64,000 bases of DNA from Microbispora sp. H13382 (GTDB taxonomy: Bacteria > Actinomycetota > Actinomycetes > Streptosporangiales > Streptosporangiaceae), in assembly GCF_014161445.1 (NCBI RefSeq), contig NZ_JABBXA010000006.1, positions 310,001 to 374,000 of the forward strand, in the 5' to 3' direction. Positions 10,086-18,898 of this stretch are shown here, piece by piece; the stretch's first letter is position 1; each line of letters begins with the position of its first letter. Below the pieces are notes generated by a model that saw only the letters and a program-made list of their open reading frames with translations, did no database searches and was not told the origin of the DNA. Both the position numbers and the translations under genes were made by a program.

Positions 10086-10946
10086 CTACAGTTCGGCGAT
10101 GCGGTCCAGCAGCGCCTTCTTCGCCGTGCTGAACTCCTCGTCGGTCAGCACTCCGTTCCGGTGCAGTTCGCCCAGGTCGCCGAGCCGCCGAATCAGCAGG
10201 TCGCGTCCGTCGGAGGCAGGCGGCGACAGTGCGGCGGGCGGTTCCGGAGCGTGGCGGGCCAGCCGCGCCAGCACGGCGGCCCCGACGAGGACACTCGTCC
10301 CTCCGAAGCGCTGCACCCCCCAGGACAGGCAGCGCCGATCCTCCTCCGGCCGGCCGGTCGGCCCTTCGCCGCGCACGTGGAAACGCAGGCTTCCGTAGGC
10401 CAGGCCCGCCTGGGGCTTCCACTCGACGCCGGTCAGATCCGACAGCCGGAACTCCTGTGCGCCGGCCGCCTGCTTGACCGTCTTCGCGAATCCCGTCCAC
10501 TCCAGGCGGACCCGGACACCGTCGAAGCTCACGGTGCCGTCACCGGCCGTGGCGCTGATCGGCACGGCCGGACCGGGCAACAGGAAATCGGGACAGGGCC
10601 CCTCCGGCACCTGGGCCAGCTGCACCAGATCGCGGATCTCACCGGCCATGTACTCCGCCGCTGCCTTGCGCTCCTTGGGCACAGCCAGCCGGTAGGGGTC
10701 GGCGGGGGCGGCCAGCAGCCCGGCGCCGACCTCGGTCAGCGGATCCGCGCCGGGCCGCAGCCGCAGCCGCAGGTGCCCGCCTTTGCGGGAGGGCTCGAAC
10801 ACGGCGCCCGCCACGGCCTCCAACGGCACCACCAGGTCCCCGAGGGCCTTGCGCACCTCGTGGACGTCGCGGCCGCTTCCGGGGGTGATCCGCACGGCCT
10901 CGACATCGACCGTCCATGAGCCGTCTTCCACGACGATCTCGGTCAT
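10086..10946 (-). CDS. DUF4429 domain protein with C-terminal SHOCT motif
   Basis: Protein of 286 aa without a signal peptide or membrane span. Two DUF4429 units can be recognised: residues about 10-95, then about 130-220 (TVSFDGVRVRLEWTGF; LTGVEWKPQAGLAYGSLRFHV). They resemble the PH-like fold of related small domains. A SHOCT motif ends the protein (residues about 250-285; LGELHRNGVLTDEEFSTAKKALL), a short helical module thought to mediate oligomerisation. DUF4429 proteins are widespread in actinobacteria and no role is established. It is separated from the upstream peptidase gene by a strong terminator, so it probably has its own promoter. Confidence 0.88.
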   Translation of the reverse strand: MTEIVVEDGSWTVDVEAVRITPGSGRDVHEVRKALGDLVVPLEAVAGAVFEPSRKGGHLRLRLRPGADPLTEVGAGLLAAPADPYRLAVPKERKAAAEYMAGEIRDLVQLAQVPEGPCPDFLLPGPAVPISATAGDGTVSFDGVRVRLEWTGFAKTVKQAAGAQEFRLSDLTGVEWKPQAGLAYGSLRFHVRGEGPTGRPEEDRRCLSWGVQRFGGTSVLVGAAVLARLARHAPEPPAALSPPASDGRDLLIRRLGDLGELHRNGVLTDEEFSTAKKALLDRIAEL

Positions 10947-10977
10947 GCGATCACACTACGACGAAGGCGGGCCCTCG

Positions 10978-11015
10978 GACGCGGGCGCCGGGACGAGGCT
11001 CCCGGCGCCCGCGTC
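10978..11015 (-). terminator. terminator hairpin after S15 peptidase gene
   Basis: Perfect 15-bp GC-rich inverted repeat (10978-10992 and 11001-11015) with an 8-nt loop, 18 bp after the stop of the peptidase gene on the minus strand and just upstream of the DUF4429 gene. Confidence 0.75.
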
Positions 11016-11032
11016 ATAGGACGGTCAGGGGA

Positions 11033-12958
11033 TCAGTAGAGCTTGTTGTCCGGCACCGGCAGGTCGATCTGCTGGGGACCGTGCCAGGTGCCCTTGTCCT
11101 TGGGAATGTCGCCGCCGTTCAGCGCGTGGCCGACACCGAGCACGAGCGGAATCTCCACCCGGCTCTTGTGCAGGTCGATGGTGACGGTCGTGCCGGTGGC
11201 CCGCTCGCCGCTGTAGTTCGAGTCGGTGCCGGCGATCACCAGTCCGATCCTGTGGCCCTTCTTGAAGACGTACTCCTGCGGCAGCGTCTTCCACTTGACC
11301 TGCGCGTACGTGCCGGGGGTCAGCGGCGAAGACCCGGAGAGCGAGTCGCGGTTCTGCGCGTCGACCCAGCCGCGGGCCACGACCTCCAGCGGCCGCGTGG
11401 CCAGGTTGGTGACGACCTTCCGGTAGCAGGCGTCGTCGGTGGCGATGCTGTCGCCGTGGCAGTCCTCCACGGCGAGGGTGGTGATGCCCTGTCCACGGCG
11501 CCAGTCGACCCGGGTGTCCTCGCCGAAGTCGACGAGAAGCGCGGTCAGGTTCGAGGTCGGCTTGTCGAGCGAGACCCGCAGGTCCACCTCGGGCGTGCCC
11601 GACATGCGCAGGTCGCGCGGCAGCTCACCGGTGGTGAAGGCGACCCGTCCGGGCTTGGCCGTGCCGACGTCGGCGACCATCGCGTCCTCCGACTGGCGGA
11701 TGTCGGTGAAGCTCGCGGTCTCGCCGTTCTTGCCGGGGTTGAGGTTCAGCGAACCATCGGCGGACGGGCGGAAGAAGTGAGTCGAGGCCGCCGGTGTCGG
11801 CCAGTCGCGCTGAGTGATCCACTCGGCCGGGCCGACCTGCACGTCGGCGCGGGGCTCCTCCGTGATCCCGTTGTCCACGCCGAGCAGCCAGCGGTCGAAC
11901 CAGCGGTGCAGCGTGTCGACCCACAGGTCGCGGCGCCCCTCGAAGTCGAAGGGGTCCACGTGCTGATACTGGCCGACCCAGATCTTGCGCGGCACGTTCC
12001 GGTCGGCGAGCGCCTGCCACCACACGGAGAAGTTGTCGGGCTTGACGTTCAGGTCGTTGACCGTGTGCACGACGAAGACGCTGGCGTGCACCTTCGACGC
12101 GTCGCCGAGCGACCCGGCGACGTAGTCGCGCTCGGCCCAGAAGCCGTTGTAGTTCCCCGTGGCGTCGTCGGCGTCGACGTCCAGTTGAGCCCGCTTCGCC
12201 GCGCACTTGGCGGCCGGGTCGGTGTCGACGACCCGGGACAGGTACGACATGTAGTTGTAGTTGTAGATGACGCCGTTGGAGCGCTGGTACTTGTACCAGG
12301 AGCTGATGGCGGAGATCGGGACGATCGTCTCCAGGCCCTCGACCCCGGTCGCCGCGACCGCGTTGGCCAGCGTGCCGTCGTACGACTTGCCGATCATGCC
12401 GGCCTTGCCGGTGCTCCAGTCGGCCACCGCGGGGGAGCCGTCGTCGTGGTAGGCGGGGGCGCGGCCGTTCAGCCAGTCGACGACCGCCTTGCCGCCCAGC
12501 ACGTCGGCCTTGCCGCCCACGTCGGGGCAGCCGTCGGACTTCGTGGTGCCGACCATGTCGACGTTGAGGACGGCGTACCCGCGCGGCACGAAGTAGTTGT
12601 CGTAGAACAGCGGGAACTTGGCCGGCTCGCCCGCCGCGTCGTACACCTTGCGCTCGGACTCGTTGCCACGCCCGGAGTTGTCGTAGTAGGGGCTCTCGTC
12701 GATGATCGACGGCACCTTGAGCCCGGCCCCCGACTCCTTGGGCCTGATGATGTCGACCCTGACCCGGTCGAGGCGGCCGTCGGAGTCGCTGTCGACGCTC
12801 GACTCGACGTAGACGTGCTCGCGGACGGCGTCGGCGTAGGAGAAGACCGGCTGGGTCCGTCCCTGGTCGACGGTGATGGCCGGGCCGGTGGCCGCGTGGG
12901 CCGGGACCGCGCCGATCGCGGTCACGGCGACCGCGGCGATGGCTGCTCGTAACAGCAC
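11033..12958 (-). CDS. secreted Xaa-Pro dipeptidyl-peptidase (S15 family)
   Basis: Exported serine peptidase of 641 aa in the CocE/NonD, X-Pro dipeptidyl-peptidase S15 group, which removes N-terminal X-Pro dipeptides or acts on related acyl substrates. The GTG at 12958 follows TGGAGG by 6 bp and starts a clean Sec signal peptide (residues 1-22, ending VPAHA-ATG). The alpha/beta-hydrolase core has the nucleophile Ser192 in GKSYDGT, an acid in the VVHTVNDLNVK region and a His in QYQHVDPFD. The C-terminal jelly-roll domain is typical of the family (PRDLRMSGTPEVDLRVSLD). It stands alone as a monocistronic unit ended by a strong hairpin. Confidence 0.93.
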   Translation of the reverse strand: MLLRAAIAAVAVTAIGAVPAHAATGPAITVDQGRTQPVFSYADAVREHVYVESSVDSDSDGRLDRVRVDIIRPKESGAGLKVPSIIDESPYYDNSGRGNESERKVYDAAGEPAKFPLFYDNYFVPRGYAVLNVDMVGTTKSDGCPDVGGKADVLGGKAVVDWLNGRAPAYHDDGSPAVADWSTGKAGMIGKSYDGTLANAVAATGVEGLETIVPISAISSWYKYQRSNGVIYNYNYMSYLSRVVDTDPAAKCAAKRAQLDVDADDATGNYNGFWAERDYVAGSLGDASKVHASVFVVHTVNDLNVKPDNFSVWWQALADRNVPRKIWVGQYQHVDPFDFEGRRDLWVDTLHRWFDRWLLGVDNGITEEPRADVQVGPAEWITQRDWPTPAASTHFFRPSADGSLNLNPGKNGETASFTDIRQSEDAMVADVGTAKPGRVAFTTGELPRDLRMSGTPEVDLRVSLDKPTSNLTALLVDFGEDTRVDWRRGQGITTLAVEDCHGDSIATDDACYRKVVTNLATRPLEVVARGWVDAQNRDSLSGSSPLTPGTYAQVKWKTLPQEYVFKKGHRIGLVIAGTDSNYSGERATGTTVTIDLHKSRVEIPLVLGVGHALNGGDIPKDKGTWHGPQQIDLPVPDNKLY

Positions 12959-13118
12959 GGAGAGCCTCCAGAGGGGGTGTGGAATCCTCCGCAAATCTCC
13001 ATGCGTACCTTTATGCCGACAAGATCCCTTTATGTGATCGACATCACCTTGGTCCTTCGGTGTGACACAAGTGGCTGTAGTGGGTCAAAAAACGCCGTGA
13101 ACCCTTGACTGCTCCCCG

Positions 13119-13977
13119 GTGCACTACGCGATCAAGTGCCTGCTGCCCGACGACGTGCCGTTCAACGAGGGGTCGATGGAGCCGGTGACCATCCACGCCC
13201 CCGAGGGCTCGGCGGTCAACCCGATCTTCCCCGCCGCGGTCGGCGACCGGCACCTGGCCTCCCAGCGGCTGGCGTCCGTCATGACCCAGGCGCTCGCCCC
13301 GGCGGCGCCGCACCGCGCGTCGTCCGAATGGTTCGTGGGCTGGCCGGTGCTGATCTGCGAGTCGGCCTCACCGAAGACCGGGGACGGCGTCGTGCTGCTC
13401 GCCAACGTCGCCGGCGGGGCGGGCGCCACCGCGGCGCACGACGGCGCGGACGCGGTCGACGTCCACATGGCTAACTGCCGCGATCACCCCCGCGGAGATC
13501 ATCGAGTCGAGCTACCGGTCGCGCGTCGAGCGCTACGAGTTGGTGCCCGACAGCGGCGGTGCGGGACGCACGCGGGGCGGCCTGGGCATCCGCGCCGACT
13601 ACCGGAACATCTCCGACGACCCCATGCAGTTCCTCTCCGAGGCCGAGCAGAGCAATCCCGGTCACGCCCCCCAGGGGCTCGGCGGCGGTCTGCCCGGCAC
13701 GTCCGCCTCGATCGTCCTCATCCGGCAGGACGGCGAGGAGACCCCGCTCCCGGCGAAGGGGCAGCACGTCGCCGCCCCGGGCGAGGTGGTGAGCCTGCGC
13801 GCCAGCGGCGGAGCCGGTTACGGCGACCCGGCGCTGCGCCCGAGGGAGGCCGTGGAGGCCGATCTGCGCAGCGGGCGGATCACCGCCCGCGCCGCGCGGG
13901 ATCACTACATCTCGCTGCGGCGGATCGCTGATGGGCGAGCCGCCGGCGCCTCCCGGGCGTACCCGCGAACGCGATGA
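13119..13977 (+). pseudogene. hydantoinase B/oxoprolinase (HyuB) remnant
   Basis: C-terminal half of an HyuB-type ATP-dependent hydantoinase/oxoprolinase subunit. The first frame reads HYAIKCLLPDDVPFNEG through to VDVHMANC at 13478. The match continues at AITPAEIIESSYRSRVERYE in the +1 frame from 13480, so one extra base near 13478-13479 breaks the gene. The rest reads ELVPDSGGAGRTRGGLG to the stop at 13977. HyuB proteins usually exceed 500 residues; about 285 codons remain, with the N-terminal half absent and no start or ribosome-binding site. It sits directly upstream of a LacI regulator and is probably a leftover of a catabolic locus that the regulator once served. Confidence 0.87.
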
Positions 13978-14025
13978 CGGCCGGGAACCCGCCGGCGGCG
14001 ACCGATACCGGGAAAGGGAGGATCC

Positions 14026-15120
14026 GTGACCGCATCCAGGCCGCGGCGGGCGACGCTCCCGGACGTGGCGGCGCTGGCCGGCGTCTCCACGGCCGCCGCG
14101 GGGCGCGCGCTGGGGGGTTACGGAAGCGTCAGCGAGGACGTACGGCGGCGGGTGGCGGAGGCGGCGCGGCAGCTCAACTACCGCGCCAACCGGCTCGCCG
14201 CCAGCGTCCGCACCGGCCGGACCGACACCATCGGAGTGGTGTGCGCCGACATCGAGAGTCCCTTCTTCGCCCGCGCGCTGCGGGGGATCTCCGACGTCGC
14301 GCACGAGCACGGCTTCAGCACCCTCGTCACCAACAGCGACGAGGACCTCGCCAGCGAGCGTGAGGCGGTCCAGCTGCTCCTGCACAAGCAGGTGGACGGG
14401 ATCATCTGCGCGCCCGCCGACGTCACCCAGGTCGACCATCTGGCGCAGGCGCAGACCGGTGGCACGCCCGTGGTCCTGTTCGACCGCGTCAGCGACCACC
14501 TGGAGGCCGACGCCGTCGTCGTGGACGGCATGAAGGCCGCCTACCAGGCCGTACGGCGACTGCTCGACCTCGGCCACCGGCGCGTCGCGATCGTCGCGGA
14601 GCTGCGCCAGCCGCGGGAGCAGGACTGGGCCAGGTTCCTCACCCCGCAGGCCGAGGTGTCGCTGGGCGAGCTCAGCCCGAGCGAGGCCCGGCTGCTCGGT
14701 TACCTGCGGGCCCACTGGGACGCCGGGGTGCCGGTGCGCCGCGAACTCGTGCGGCGCACCGGCACCTACGCCGCCGAGGCCGCCTATCAGCAGACCAAGC
14801 GCGTCCTCGCGCTGAAGAACCCGCCCACGGCGATCTTCACGGTGGACAACCTGATGACGGTCGGCGCCTACCGCGCGATCCGCGACCTCGGCATCGCGGT
14901 GCCCGACCGGCTCTCTGTGGTGGCCTTCGACGACCTCGACTGGACCGTGCTGGTCTCCCCGGCCCTGAGCGTCATCGCGCAGCCGGTCTACGAGATGGGC
15001 GCGGAAGCGGCCCGGCGCCTGATCCGGCGCCTGCGGGACCCGGAGCCGGCGCCGCCCGGCACGCTGTTCATGGACGTCACCCTGGTCGAACGGGAGTCCG
15101 TCGCCCCGATCCCGACCTGA
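14026..15120 (+). CDS. LacI family transcriptional regulator
   Basis: LacI/GalR-type repressor of 364 aa. The GTG at 14026 is preceded by GGGAGGATCC. The N-terminal helix-turn-helix and hinge span about residues 8-62 (TLPDVAALAGVSTAAAGRALGG, then LNYRANRLAASVRTGRT). A periplasmic-binding-protein-like sensor domain follows (IGVVCADIESPFFARAL; FDRV; AIFTVDNLMTVGAYRAI). The effector is probably a small catabolite rather than necessarily a sugar. Its only syntenic partner, an HyuB gene just upstream, is degraded. No clear operator was found in the flanks. The convergent GH5-like gene is separated by the hairpin at 15142-15167. Confidence 0.92.
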   Translation: MTASRPRRATLPDVAALAGVSTAAAGRALGGYGSVSEDVRRRVAEAARQLNYRANRLAASVRTGRTDTIGVVCADIESPFFARALRGISDVAHEHGFSTLVTNSDEDLASEREAVQLLLHKQVDGIICAPADVTQVDHLAQAQTGGTPVVLFDRVSDHLEADAVVVDGMKAAYQAVRRLLDLGHRRVAIVAELRQPREQDWARFLTPQAEVSLGELSPSEARLLGYLRAHWDAGVPVRRELVRRTGTYAAEAAYQQTKRVLALKNPPTAIFTVDNLMTVGAYRAIRDLGIAVPDRLSVVAFDDLDWTVLVSPALSVIAQPVYEMGAEAARRLIRRLRDPEPAPPGTLFMDVTLVERESVAPIPT

Positions 15121-15141
15121 TCCGGCCGCATGGGAGGGGTA

Positions 15142-15167
15142 CGGGCAGGAAGCCGGAGCCCTGCCCG
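15142..15167. terminator. bidirectional terminator hairpin
   Basis: A perfect 8-bp inverted repeat CGGGCAGG/CCTGCCCG with a 10-nt loop sits between the convergent LacI regulator and GH5-like genes. Confidence 0.55.
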
Positions 15168-15184
15168 CACCACGCGTCAGGTCG

Positions 15185-17182
15185 TCACTCGGCGCGGATG
15201 TCGTCGATGTAGAAGGTGCCGGCATTGATCCAGAGGTAAAGGCCGCGCACGTCCTTCAGGTCCTCGGCCGTGCAGGAGAACGAGTCGACGAGGCTGATGT
15301 CGACCGTCACCGTGCTGTTCTCGTCCTTCGAGTCGGTCGCAGACCTGCACTCGTGCAGGTCGGGGCCGGCCAGCAGCAAAAGCTCGGTCCAGGTCCACGA
15401 CGCCCCGGTTTTGAGGTCGTACTTGAGCGTGCCCTTGGCCGACAGGTCGACGGGCTCCGGGAGGCGCGCGCCCCACCAGGTGCCGCCGTCGCCCTCCCAG
15501 CGAGGAGCCATGTCCACCCGCGCACTGTGGGTGCCGTCGGTGGCGAACTCGGTGGATTGGGTGACCGTGCCCTCGACCGCCTGCGGCGCCCATCCCTGCA
15601 CGCCGTCCTCGAAGGAGAACATCCTGACCGCCCTGTCCGGGTCGGGCTTGACGGTCACCGTGATCCGGGCGACGTTCGACAGCTTCCGCGACAAGCTGTC
15701 GTCGCTTACCACGTATGTCGCAGTGGCCTGGCGGGTGAACCCGTCGACGGGGGTAAAGACCACCTTTCCGGACGAGTCGGTCGTGAACGTACCGCCGGTC
15801 ACGGTGACACTCGTCTGGCGTCCCTCGGCCTCCGGATCGAGGTCGACGGAGTCCGGATCGATTAGGTAGTGGTAGGCGATGTCATTGGCCGTGACGTCGA
15901 TCGTGACCGCCGTCCTCGCGGCCGTGACGGCCGTGTCGTCGTCGGCTACCGGATCGATGAACTCCGGTGGGCGGTTGTTCATCAGGAGGCCGGCGTTGGT
16001 GAGGGTCTGGCAGACCGGGCCGGGGCAGTTGACGGTGTAGCCGTCGAGGTCGGGGAGGATGTCGCCGAAGAACTCCTCGTTGATCTGCCAGAAGGCGAAG
16101 CCCGCTCCCTTGCCGGATCTGAACGCGTTCGTCCAGGATTGGTAGACGGGGTTGCGCACGGCCTTGTCCAGCAGGCCGAACGCGCTGAGCACCACCGGCT
16201 TCCCGATCTCTCGGCCGTCGGCGAGATGCCTGGTGATCCAGGCCGTGCCCCAGGCGGCGTCCTTGCCCCACTTGTCCGGAAAGAGCTGCAGGGACATCAG
16301 GTCGATCTCGGGCAGCCTCGCCAGAGCGAGGGTGTCCACGCCCTGACTGCAGTTGTTCGTCAGGTCCGGGCCGCCCGGGTCGGTGCAGTAGAACCCTTCG
16401 TCGCCCGCGCTCAGCAGGTGGTTGCGATCGAGCGACTTGACGTGCCGGGACATCTCGTCCGCCCAGGCGGTGATCGTGGCCGCGCTGCAGTCGGGCGAGG
16501 TGGGCAAGCCGCCCGTCCCCTTGCACCGGGGCGCGTCGGCCAGTTCCCACGCCATGATCGTGGGATCGTCCTTGTAAGCGACGCCGGTCAGCGTGTTGAC
16601 CCGGTTGAGCAGATGGCTGATCCAGTCCTTGAACCAGCCTTTGATTGTTGGAGTGGTGAAGAAGTCGTCGTGGTACTGCCCGCCGGCCCAGCGGACGTAC
16701 TGGTCCATGCCGCCATAGCCCGTCCAGTCGTTGACGAGCGGGATCATCACCCTGACTCCGGACATCGAGGCCCTCCACAGCACGTAGTCGAGCTGCCGGA
16801 GGCCGTCCTCTCCGTCGTTGTAGGCGGGTTTGGTCCCGTCCCAGTACTGGAAGTGGCCATCGGAGGTGCCGTCATCCTCACCGATCTCCTTGGAACCGGC
16901 GACGCGGATCACCCTCAGGGCGGCCGTCTCCGCGCGGTGGAAGACACTGTCCACCACCTCGTGGCCCCTCTGGGCGAGAAGGTGATCGTTGGCCCCGGCG
17001 AAGCGCCAGGGCTTTCCGGTGTCCTTGATCATGAGCCTGGTGCCCACACGCTTCACAAAGGTGGTGCCAAGGCTGTCCGTGGTGGCGGTGCTCGCCGTGG
17101 CGGGGGCAGCCACCAGCCCCGCGAGCAGGGCGAGCACAGTGACCGCCGCTGCGGACGTGCGCAGTTGTCGTAATCGACTCAT
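15185..17182 (-). CDS. secreted GH5-like (mannanase-type) protein lacking both catalytic glutamates
   Basis: Exported protein of 665 aa. The signal peptide is residues about 1-30 (ending APATA). A family-5 glycoside-hydrolase-like TIM barrel closest to the GH5_7 mannanase type spans about 40-400, followed by an immunoglobulin-like/cadherin-like domain (about 415-515) and a C-terminal beta-sandwich resembling a carbohydrate-binding module (about 520-665). The strand-4 motif reads WELADAPR (212-219) where active enzymes have WELxNEPR, and the strand-7 motif reads LSAFG (332-336) where they have an E-F-G nucleophile. Both catalytic positions are Ala (217 and 334), with an otherwise intact frame. 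A binding or lectin-like role on mannan is my inference. The ATG has a strong AAGGAG site. Confidence 0.87.
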   Translation of the reverse strand: MSRLRQLRTSAAAVTVLALLAGLVAAPATASTATTDSLGTTFVKRVGTRLMIKDTGKPWRFAGANDHLLAQRGHEVVDSVFHRAETAALRVIRVAGSKEIGEDDGTSDGHFQYWDGTKPAYNDGEDGLRQLDYVLWRASMSGVRVMIPLVNDWTGYGGMDQYVRWAGGQYHDDFFTTPTIKGWFKDWISHLLNRVNTLTGVAYKDDPTIMAWELADAPRCKGTGGLPTSPDCSAATITAWADEMSRHVKSLDRNHLLSAGDEGFYCTDPGGPDLTNNCSQGVDTLALARLPEIDLMSLQLFPDKWGKDAAWGTAWITRHLADGREIGKPVVLSAFGLLDKAVRNPVYQSWTNAFRSGKGAGFAFWQINEEFFGDILPDLDGYTVNCPGPVCQTLTNAGLLMNNRPPEFIDPVADDDTAVTAARTAVTIDVTANDIAYHYLIDPDSVDLDPEAEGRQTSVTVTGGTFTTDSSGKVVFTPVDGFTRQATATYVVSDDSLSRKLSNVARITVTVKPDPDRAVRMFSFEDGVQGWAPQAVEGTVTQSTEFATDGTHSARVDMAPRWEGDGGTWWGARLPEPVDLSAKGTLKYDLKTGASWTWTELLLLAGPDLHECRSATDSKDENSTVTVDISLVDSFSCTAEDLKDVRGLYLWINAGTFYIDDIRAE

Positions 17183-17290
17183 CGACGCTCCTTCGTCTGG
17201 GAGAGGCCCGGGCCCAGGGGCGTGCCGACCCGGCTCGTCCTGGTTATCACGAAGACGATCTTGGTGAATAGCGGATTTCCGCCGGGGGCG

Positions 17291-18898
17291 TCAGCCCCGG
17301 GTGCTCTCCCATTCCAGTGCGCCCTTGACGACCTCCGGCCGCCAGCCGCGGATGGGCCTGCCGGTCTCCAGCGAAGTCGCGGTCGCCTTCAGCAGCGCCA
17401 GGTAGGACGGCCACACCACGTCGCCCTCCAGCGTGATCCCCTCCTCGTTGAAGAACTCGCCCGTCTTCCCCGTACGGGTGTCGACGAACAGGTTCCCGCC
17501 GTCGTTGGCGTAGGCGAAGGGGACCAGACGGCCGTTCCACCAGTCGTCGAACACGTCTTCCCCGATGCCGCAGAGCATCTTCCACTCCGAGCGGATGTCC
17601 TTGGCGGACATCAGCTCATAGAAGGGGGCGGGGCCGAAGCCCCAGGAGCCGCCGCCGTCGTGACGCAGCAGTGAGGCGCGCAGGTCGTCGGGGAACCGCA
17701 GGCCCATGGCCGCCTCCGACCGGGCGATGTCCAGGGGGCGGGCCGGCGGGCGGAGCCGTTTGAACGTGACGGGCGCTTTCCTGGCCAGCCACCGCTCGAC
17801 GCGCCGCCACACCGCGTTCACCTCGGCGGTGACGCGCGGCCCCGGCATGCGCACCCGGGGCGTACGGCGCGGCGGCAGGCACCCGCCGGCCCGCAGTTCC
17901 TCGGCCGTAGGCTTCTCCGGCGTCGGCTCCACCGTCGGTGTGGGGCTGGGGGAGGGTCGGGGACCGCCGGCGCAACCCGGCCGGACGGTAGCGGGCTTGC
18001 CGGCCCAGCGCAGCTCACAGCCCGCCGTCACGACCGGATGCCAGTCGCGCAGCGCGGCACCCCGCTCCAGCGCGCCGGCCAGCGCCTCCAGCATCGCCAG
18101 ATGCGAGGGCCAGCTCATCGGGCCGTCGTACTTCAGGTTCTCCTGCCACGCGGCCTCGCCCACCCGGCCCGTACGCGGCTCGACGAACAGCTCCCGGCCG
18201 CGGGCGTCGCCGCCGACGGCCAGAAGGCTGCCGTGCCACACCCCGTGCTCGGGGTCGGCCGCGTCCAGGTCGCCCTCCATCACCAGGTCCTGGCACTTGC
18301 TCCAGTTCTCGGAGTCGATGTCTGACACCCCGAGCAGGGTGTACGACGGAGGGAGCTGGAATCCCGCCCCGGGATTGCCGTCGGCGCCGTCATGCCGCAG
18401 GTAGGAGGCGTACAGGTCGTCGGGAAGGCGGCGGCTGTGCGTGGCCTCCCACCGGGCGAGATCCTGCGGATCGGCGCCGAACTCGAGCGTCCGCAGCGTG
18501 GCCGAGGCGTGCGCGCCCAGCCAGCGTTCGATTCGGTCCCACGCCTGGTTCACCCGCGCGGCGACCGCCGGATCGGGCGTGCGCGGGGTGTACGTGGGCT
18601 CCGCGGTCATGAAGCCGGGCTGCGACAGGGGGAGGCCGGGCTCGGGCGTGCTCCGGTCGCCTCTCCAATAGATCGGCGGGCAGCCGATGGCTTCCGCCTC
18701 CTCGGGGGTGAGCGCGTTGGCCTTGATCTTCGCCTCGAACTCGGGATCATCGCAGGACAGCGACGTCGAACCACCGAAGGACATGGACATGCACCTCACC
18801 GCGTCCTTCAGGGGGTCCGGCTCGCCCGCGAGCCCTGCCATCAGGAGCGCGGCCACGAGCGCCGGTCGTACGACACGCGCCCACCGGGGTCCGATCAC
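17291..18898 (-). CDS. exported tandem SMI1/KNR4 domain protein
   Basis: Protein of 535 aa. A hydrophobic N-terminal segment (residues about 8-25, VVRPALVAALLMAGLAG) acts as a signal or membrane anchor. Two SMI1/KNR4-type domains follow: one at about 115-300 (GAHASATLRTLEFGADPQDLARWEATHSRRLPDDLYASYLRHDG at its start) and one at about 360-530, separated by a Pro/Thr/Ser-rich linker near 310-335. SMI1/KNR4 (SUKH) domains are best known as immunity proteins against polymorphic toxins, normally cytoplasmic. A secreted double copy is unusual. The GTG overlaps the stop of the upstream HEAT-repeat gene by 4 bp, so the two are co-translated. Confidence 0.82.
   Translation of the reverse strand: MIGPRWARVVRPALVAALLMAGLAGEPDPLKDAVRCMSMSFGGSTSLSCDDPEFEAKIKANALTPEEAEAIGCPPIYWRGDRSTPEPGLPLSQPGFMTAEPTYTPRTPDPAVAARVNQAWDRIERWLGAHASATLRTLEFGADPQDLARWEATHSRRLPDDLYASYLRHDGADGNPGAGFQLPPSYTLLGVSDIDSENWSKCQDLVMEGDLDAADPEHGVWHGSLLAVGGDARGRELFVEPRTGRVGEAAWQENLKYDGPMSWPSHLAMLEALAGALERGAALRDWHPVVTAGCELRWAGKPATVRPGCAGGPRPSPSPTPTVEPTPEKPTAEELRAGGCLPPRRTPRVRMPGPRVTAEVNAVWRRVERWLARKAPVTFKRLRPPARPLDIARSEAAMGLRFPDDLRASLLRHDGGGSWGFGPAPFYELMSAKDIRSEWKMLCGIGEDVFDDWWNGRLVPFAYANDGGNLFVDTRTGKTGEFFNEEGITLEGDVVWPSYLALLKATATSLETGRPIRGWRPEVVKGALEWESTRG

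Noticed and set aside
17291..18898. SMI1/KNR4 gene as part of a toxin-immunity locus
   Set aside because: No polymorphic toxin, Rhs/YD repeat or secretion gene lies nearby, so only the domain call is kept.
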